Assembly: GCF_030160015.1 (NCBI RefSeq)
Contig: NZ_BSNN01000004.1
Location: 62,001 to 126,000, forward strand
Direction: 5' to 3'
DNA: 64,000 nt
Origin: Amylibacter marinus
Lineage (GTDB): Bacteria; Pseudomonadota; Alphaproteobacteria; Rhodobacterales; Rhodobacteraceae
Shown here: in pieces, positions 61,915 through 64,000 of the stretch
How the letters are laid out: each line of letters starts with the position of its first letter
How positions within the stretch are numbered: position 1 is the first letter of the stretch
Made by a program: the position numbers and the translations under genes
Notes under the pieces: generated by a model
What the model saw: the letters and a program-made list of their open reading frames with translations, nothing else
The model's database searches: none
Told to the model about the DNA's origin: nothing

Positions 61915-63360
61915 TTATTCGGCCTCGCCTTCAAAAATGCTCTTCTCGTCGACGGGGGCGACGCGGATAATATTGGTTGAGCCTGCCGTATTAAACGGTA
62001 TTCCGGCCGTAACTACAATCTTATCTTCATTTGTGGCGAAATCATGACTACGCGCGGCACGCGCAGCAGAAACAACAGCATGCTTAAACCGACCAACCTC
62101 GCCAGTTTGAACGCAATGCAACCCCCAAACCAATCCCAAACGACGCGCAGTGCCGATTTTAGGTGTTAGGGCGATAATTGGCACTTTCGGGCGTTCGCGC
62201 GCGGCCAACAATGCAGTGGTACCAGAGGATGAGAAACAACAGATGGCCTTTACCTCGGTTGTTTCTGCGATCTCGCGCGCCGCGGCTGTGATCGCATCCG
62301 CAACTGTGTCGCGCGCGGTGCTGCGCGTCGCCTCTATGCCCGTGCGATATGTGGCGTCTGCCTCTACGGAAATAGCAACGGCATGCATGGTTTTCACGGC
62401 CTCAATCGGGTATTTCCCCGCAGCTGATTCCGCAGACAGCATAACCGCATCAGCCCCATCATAAATCGCGGTCGCAACATCGGAAACCTCGGCGCGGGTA
62501 GGCACAGGGCTTTCGATCATGCTCTCCATCATTTGGGTCGCCACGACCACAGGCTTACCTGCGCGGCGGCTAGCAGCAACCAAACGTTTTTGTATAGGCG
62601 GCACATCTTGCACTGGCAACTCTACCCCCAGATCGCCGCGGGCAACCATCACGCCATCGGCGACGGCCAATACATCATCAAATGCTTTTACGCATGCAGG
62701 TTTTTCGACCTTTACCATAATGGCCGCGCGGCCATCGGCAAGGGCACGCGCCTCTTCGACATCTTCTGGGCGCTGAACAAATGAAAGCGCCAGCCAGTCC
62801 ACCCCAAGAGAACAGACAAATTCCAGATCTTTTTTATCTTTTTCTGTAAGCGCGGCCAAAGGCAAGATCAGCTCAGGTACATTTACACCCTTTTTATTGG
62901 ATATCTCGCCACCAACCTTGACCTCGCATACCGCGTAATCAGGTCCAAACTCTTTAACCACGACACGCAACTTACCATCATTGATAAGAAGAGTCGCACC
63001 AACCTCTAGGGCCTCGAAAATCTCTTTATGTGGCAATTGAACGCGCGTCGCATCCCCTGGGGTGTCATCCAGATCAAATCTAAAATCCTGCCCTTCAACG
63101 ATGGTTTCTTTACCGTTTGCAAATACACCACAGCGCAACTTTGGCCCCTGAAGGTCGGCCAGAATACAAATAGGGCGCCCAAGGTCACGTTCGATATCGC
63201 GGATCATTTGGTAACGATCCCGCATATCCGAATGCGCACCATGGCTCATATTTAGGCGGAAAACATCAACACCTTCTTCGTACAGCTGTTTGATGATGCC
63301 ATAGGAGTCTGACGCTGGGCCCAAAGTGGCCACAACCTTTACGTTCCTCATTCTTCTCAT
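61915..63360 (-). CDS. pyk: Pyruvate kinase
   Basis: Pyruvate kinase makes pyruvate and ATP from phosphoenolpyruvate. The 481 residues include the N-terminal KVVATLGPASDS, the ADP/PEP site RLNMSHGAHSD, the signature IMVKVEKPACVKAFDDVL with the catalytic lysine, and the metal-ligand motif VMVARGDLGVELP. The C-terminal regulatory domain is present. A GGGA eight bases before the ATG at 63360 supports that start. Confidence 0.96.
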   Translation of the reverse strand: MRRMRNVKVVATLGPASDSYGIIKQLYEEGVDVFRLNMSHGAHSDMRDRYQMIRDIERDLGRPICILADLQGPKLRCGVFANGKETIVEGQDFRFDLDDTPGDATRVQLPHKEIFEALEVGATLLINDGKLRVVVKEFGPDYAVCEVKVGGEISNKKGVNVPELILPLAALTEKDKKDLEFVCSLGVDWLALSFVQRPEDVEEARALADGRAAIMVKVEKPACVKAFDDVLAVADGVMVARGDLGVELPVQDVPPIQKRLVAASRRAGKPVVVATQMMESMIESPVPTRAEVSDVATAIYDGADAVMLSAESAAGKYPIEAVKTMHAVAISVEADATYRTGIEATRSTARDTVADAITAAAREIAETTEVKAICCFSSSGTTALLAARERPKVPIIALTPKIGTARRLGLVWGLHCVQTGEVGRFKHAVVSAARAARSHDFATNEDKIVVTAGIPFNTAGSTNIIRVAPVDEKSIFEGEAE

Positions 63361-63627
63361 GATAGTATCCCTTGCGCGAATTTATCGCGTCTACACGTCT
63401 TTTTAATACCTTGATCACCAAGGTCAAATTTTCAATTCTTAACTACCTAACGAATGTAACACGATTATGATAGCGCAAACGGTACAAAACCCAAAATATT
63501 CGCAAATTGGCGTCCGGCGCTGCAAAACCGCCTATAAATATAGCGCATTTGTGTAGATCGCACCGCTTGCGCTTCGCTTTCCGGCAGAGATATACTAACC
63601 AGAAATCCCCGACCTAAGGAGTGGCGC

Positions 63628-63921
63628 ATGGATCACCAAACACAGATAGAGCTAGAGGCCGCCGCATTTCGCCGCCTACAGGCGCACCTGAAAGAACGCA
63701 CCGATGTTCAGAATATCGACATGATGAACCTTGCAGGTTTTTGCCGAAACTGTCTATCGCGCTGGTATCAAGAGGCGGCCAATGAACAAGGTATCGAGAT
63801 GACCAAAGAGGAAGGTCGCGCGCATTTCTATGGCATGCCATTTTCCCAATGGAAGGCCCAACACCAGTCTGATGCGAACAGCGATCAAATGGCCGCATTC
63901 GAAAAGAGCCACCCGAAATAA
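63628..63921 (+). CDS. DUF1244 family protein
   Basis: This 97-residue protein matches DUF1244: AAFRRLQAHLKERTDVQNIDMMNLAGFCRNCLSRWYQEAA, with the conserved FCRNCL cysteine pair and FYGMPFSQWKA. The fold is all-helical; function is unknown. AAGGAG precedes the ATG. It is divergent from pyk across a 267-bp spacer that should contain both promoters. Confidence 0.9.
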   Translation: MDHQTQIELEAAAFRRLQAHLKERTDVQNIDMMNLAGFCRNCLSRWYQEAANEQGIEMTKEEGRAHFYGMPFSQWKAQHQSDANSDQMAAFEKSHPK

Positions 63922-63945
63922 TTGGGGCGGCTCTATGCCATTAGA

Positions 63946-64000
63946 TCAGATTGCAACTTTGCGCATTTCATCTAGGTAGATTTCGCGCAAACGCAGGGCA
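63946..64000 (-). CDS. C-terminal end of an unidentified minus-strand gene
   Basis: An open frame reading ALRLREIYLDEMRKVAI ends at a TGA at 63946-63948. It is cut by the window edge. The reading frame has a plausible helical C-terminus, but it is too short to identify. Confidence 0.4.
   Translation of the reverse strand, partial: ALRLREIYLDEMRKVAI

Noticed and set aside
63614-63898. A minus-strand frame overlapping the DUF1244 gene
   Set aside because: Opposite a well supported gene and without homology features.
1-64000. CRISPR arrays, tRNA or rRNA genes, insertion sequences and prophage genes
   Set aside because: I saw no regularly spaced repeats, no tRNA-like cloverleafs, no transposase or integrase and no phage structural genes.

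Overview
The window looks like chromosomal DNA of a marine-type alphaproteobacterium of the Rhodobacteraceae (Roseobacter group) with moderate GC for that family. The reasons are: an F0 ATP synthase operon separated from F1, with paired b and b' subunits and a 78-residue subunit c; several family-typical conserved proteins (DUF1523, DUF1285, DUF4159, DUF1244, DUF3131); a PuuE-UraD fusion; and a ROSE-type thermosensor upstream of hsp20. I found no tRNA, rRNA, CRISPR array, insertion sequence or prophage. The genus cannot be named from this evidence.

Region 1 (1-11.8 kb) is a purine/ureide catabolic island. Xanthine dehydrogenase (xdhA-xdhB-xdhC) runs into an ABC transporter ATPase cut by the window edge. 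Then come ureidoglycolate lyase, ureidoglycine aminohydrolase and the allantoinase/OHCU-decarboxylase fusion. On the other strand are HIU hydrolase, the membrane urate oxidase PuuD and an AEC carrier, and finally 8-oxoguanine deaminase. Together they convert hypoxanthine/xanthine and 8-oxoguanine to urate, then allantoin, allantoate, ureidoglycolate and glyoxylate. The allantoate-hydrolysing step is not seen. An adenine-deaminase-type enzyme at 53 kb could feed the same route.

Region 2 (11.9-22 kb) holds an orphan TAXI binding protein, ilvD, a DUF1523 protein, a lone cupin, succinate-semialdehyde dehydrogenase, an ECF sigma factor overlapping a membrane-anchored VWA protein, hsp20 with a ROSE-like leader, and a secreted trypsin-like protease. 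Region 3 (22-33.4 kb) has glcDEF behind a 17-bp-arm palindrome, then a MoxR/DUF58/DUF4159/GATase-like membrane cluster with a divergent DUF1285 gene.

Region 4 (33.5-47.3 kb) is mostly housekeeping and repair: gnd, a single-domain asparaginase, polA, a small zinc-finger protein, HIT, a glycosyltransferase facing a sulfotransferase, SRAP, adenosine kinase, nth, an Ada-like protein, an OmpA lipoprotein, a FadR-type GntR regulator and an ArsR-SRPBCC pair. Region 5 (47.3-50 kb) is atpI-atpB-atpE-atpX-atpF. Region 6 (50-64 kb) carries two thioesterases, an aminotransferase, OsmC, the adenine deaminase, ArsR, DUF3131, YtoQ, a HAD phosphatase overlapping pheT, pheS, an RTX-like acidic protein placed between pheS and rplT, rplT-rpmI, pyk and a DUF1244 gene.

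Most operons are tightly packed, with ATGA, TAATG or TTGA start/stop overlaps that point to translational coupling. The points most worth a second look are the ROSE-like leader, the shared GGT-N11-ACC palindromes at glcD and the GntR gene, the ECF-VWA pair, and the RTX-like insertion.
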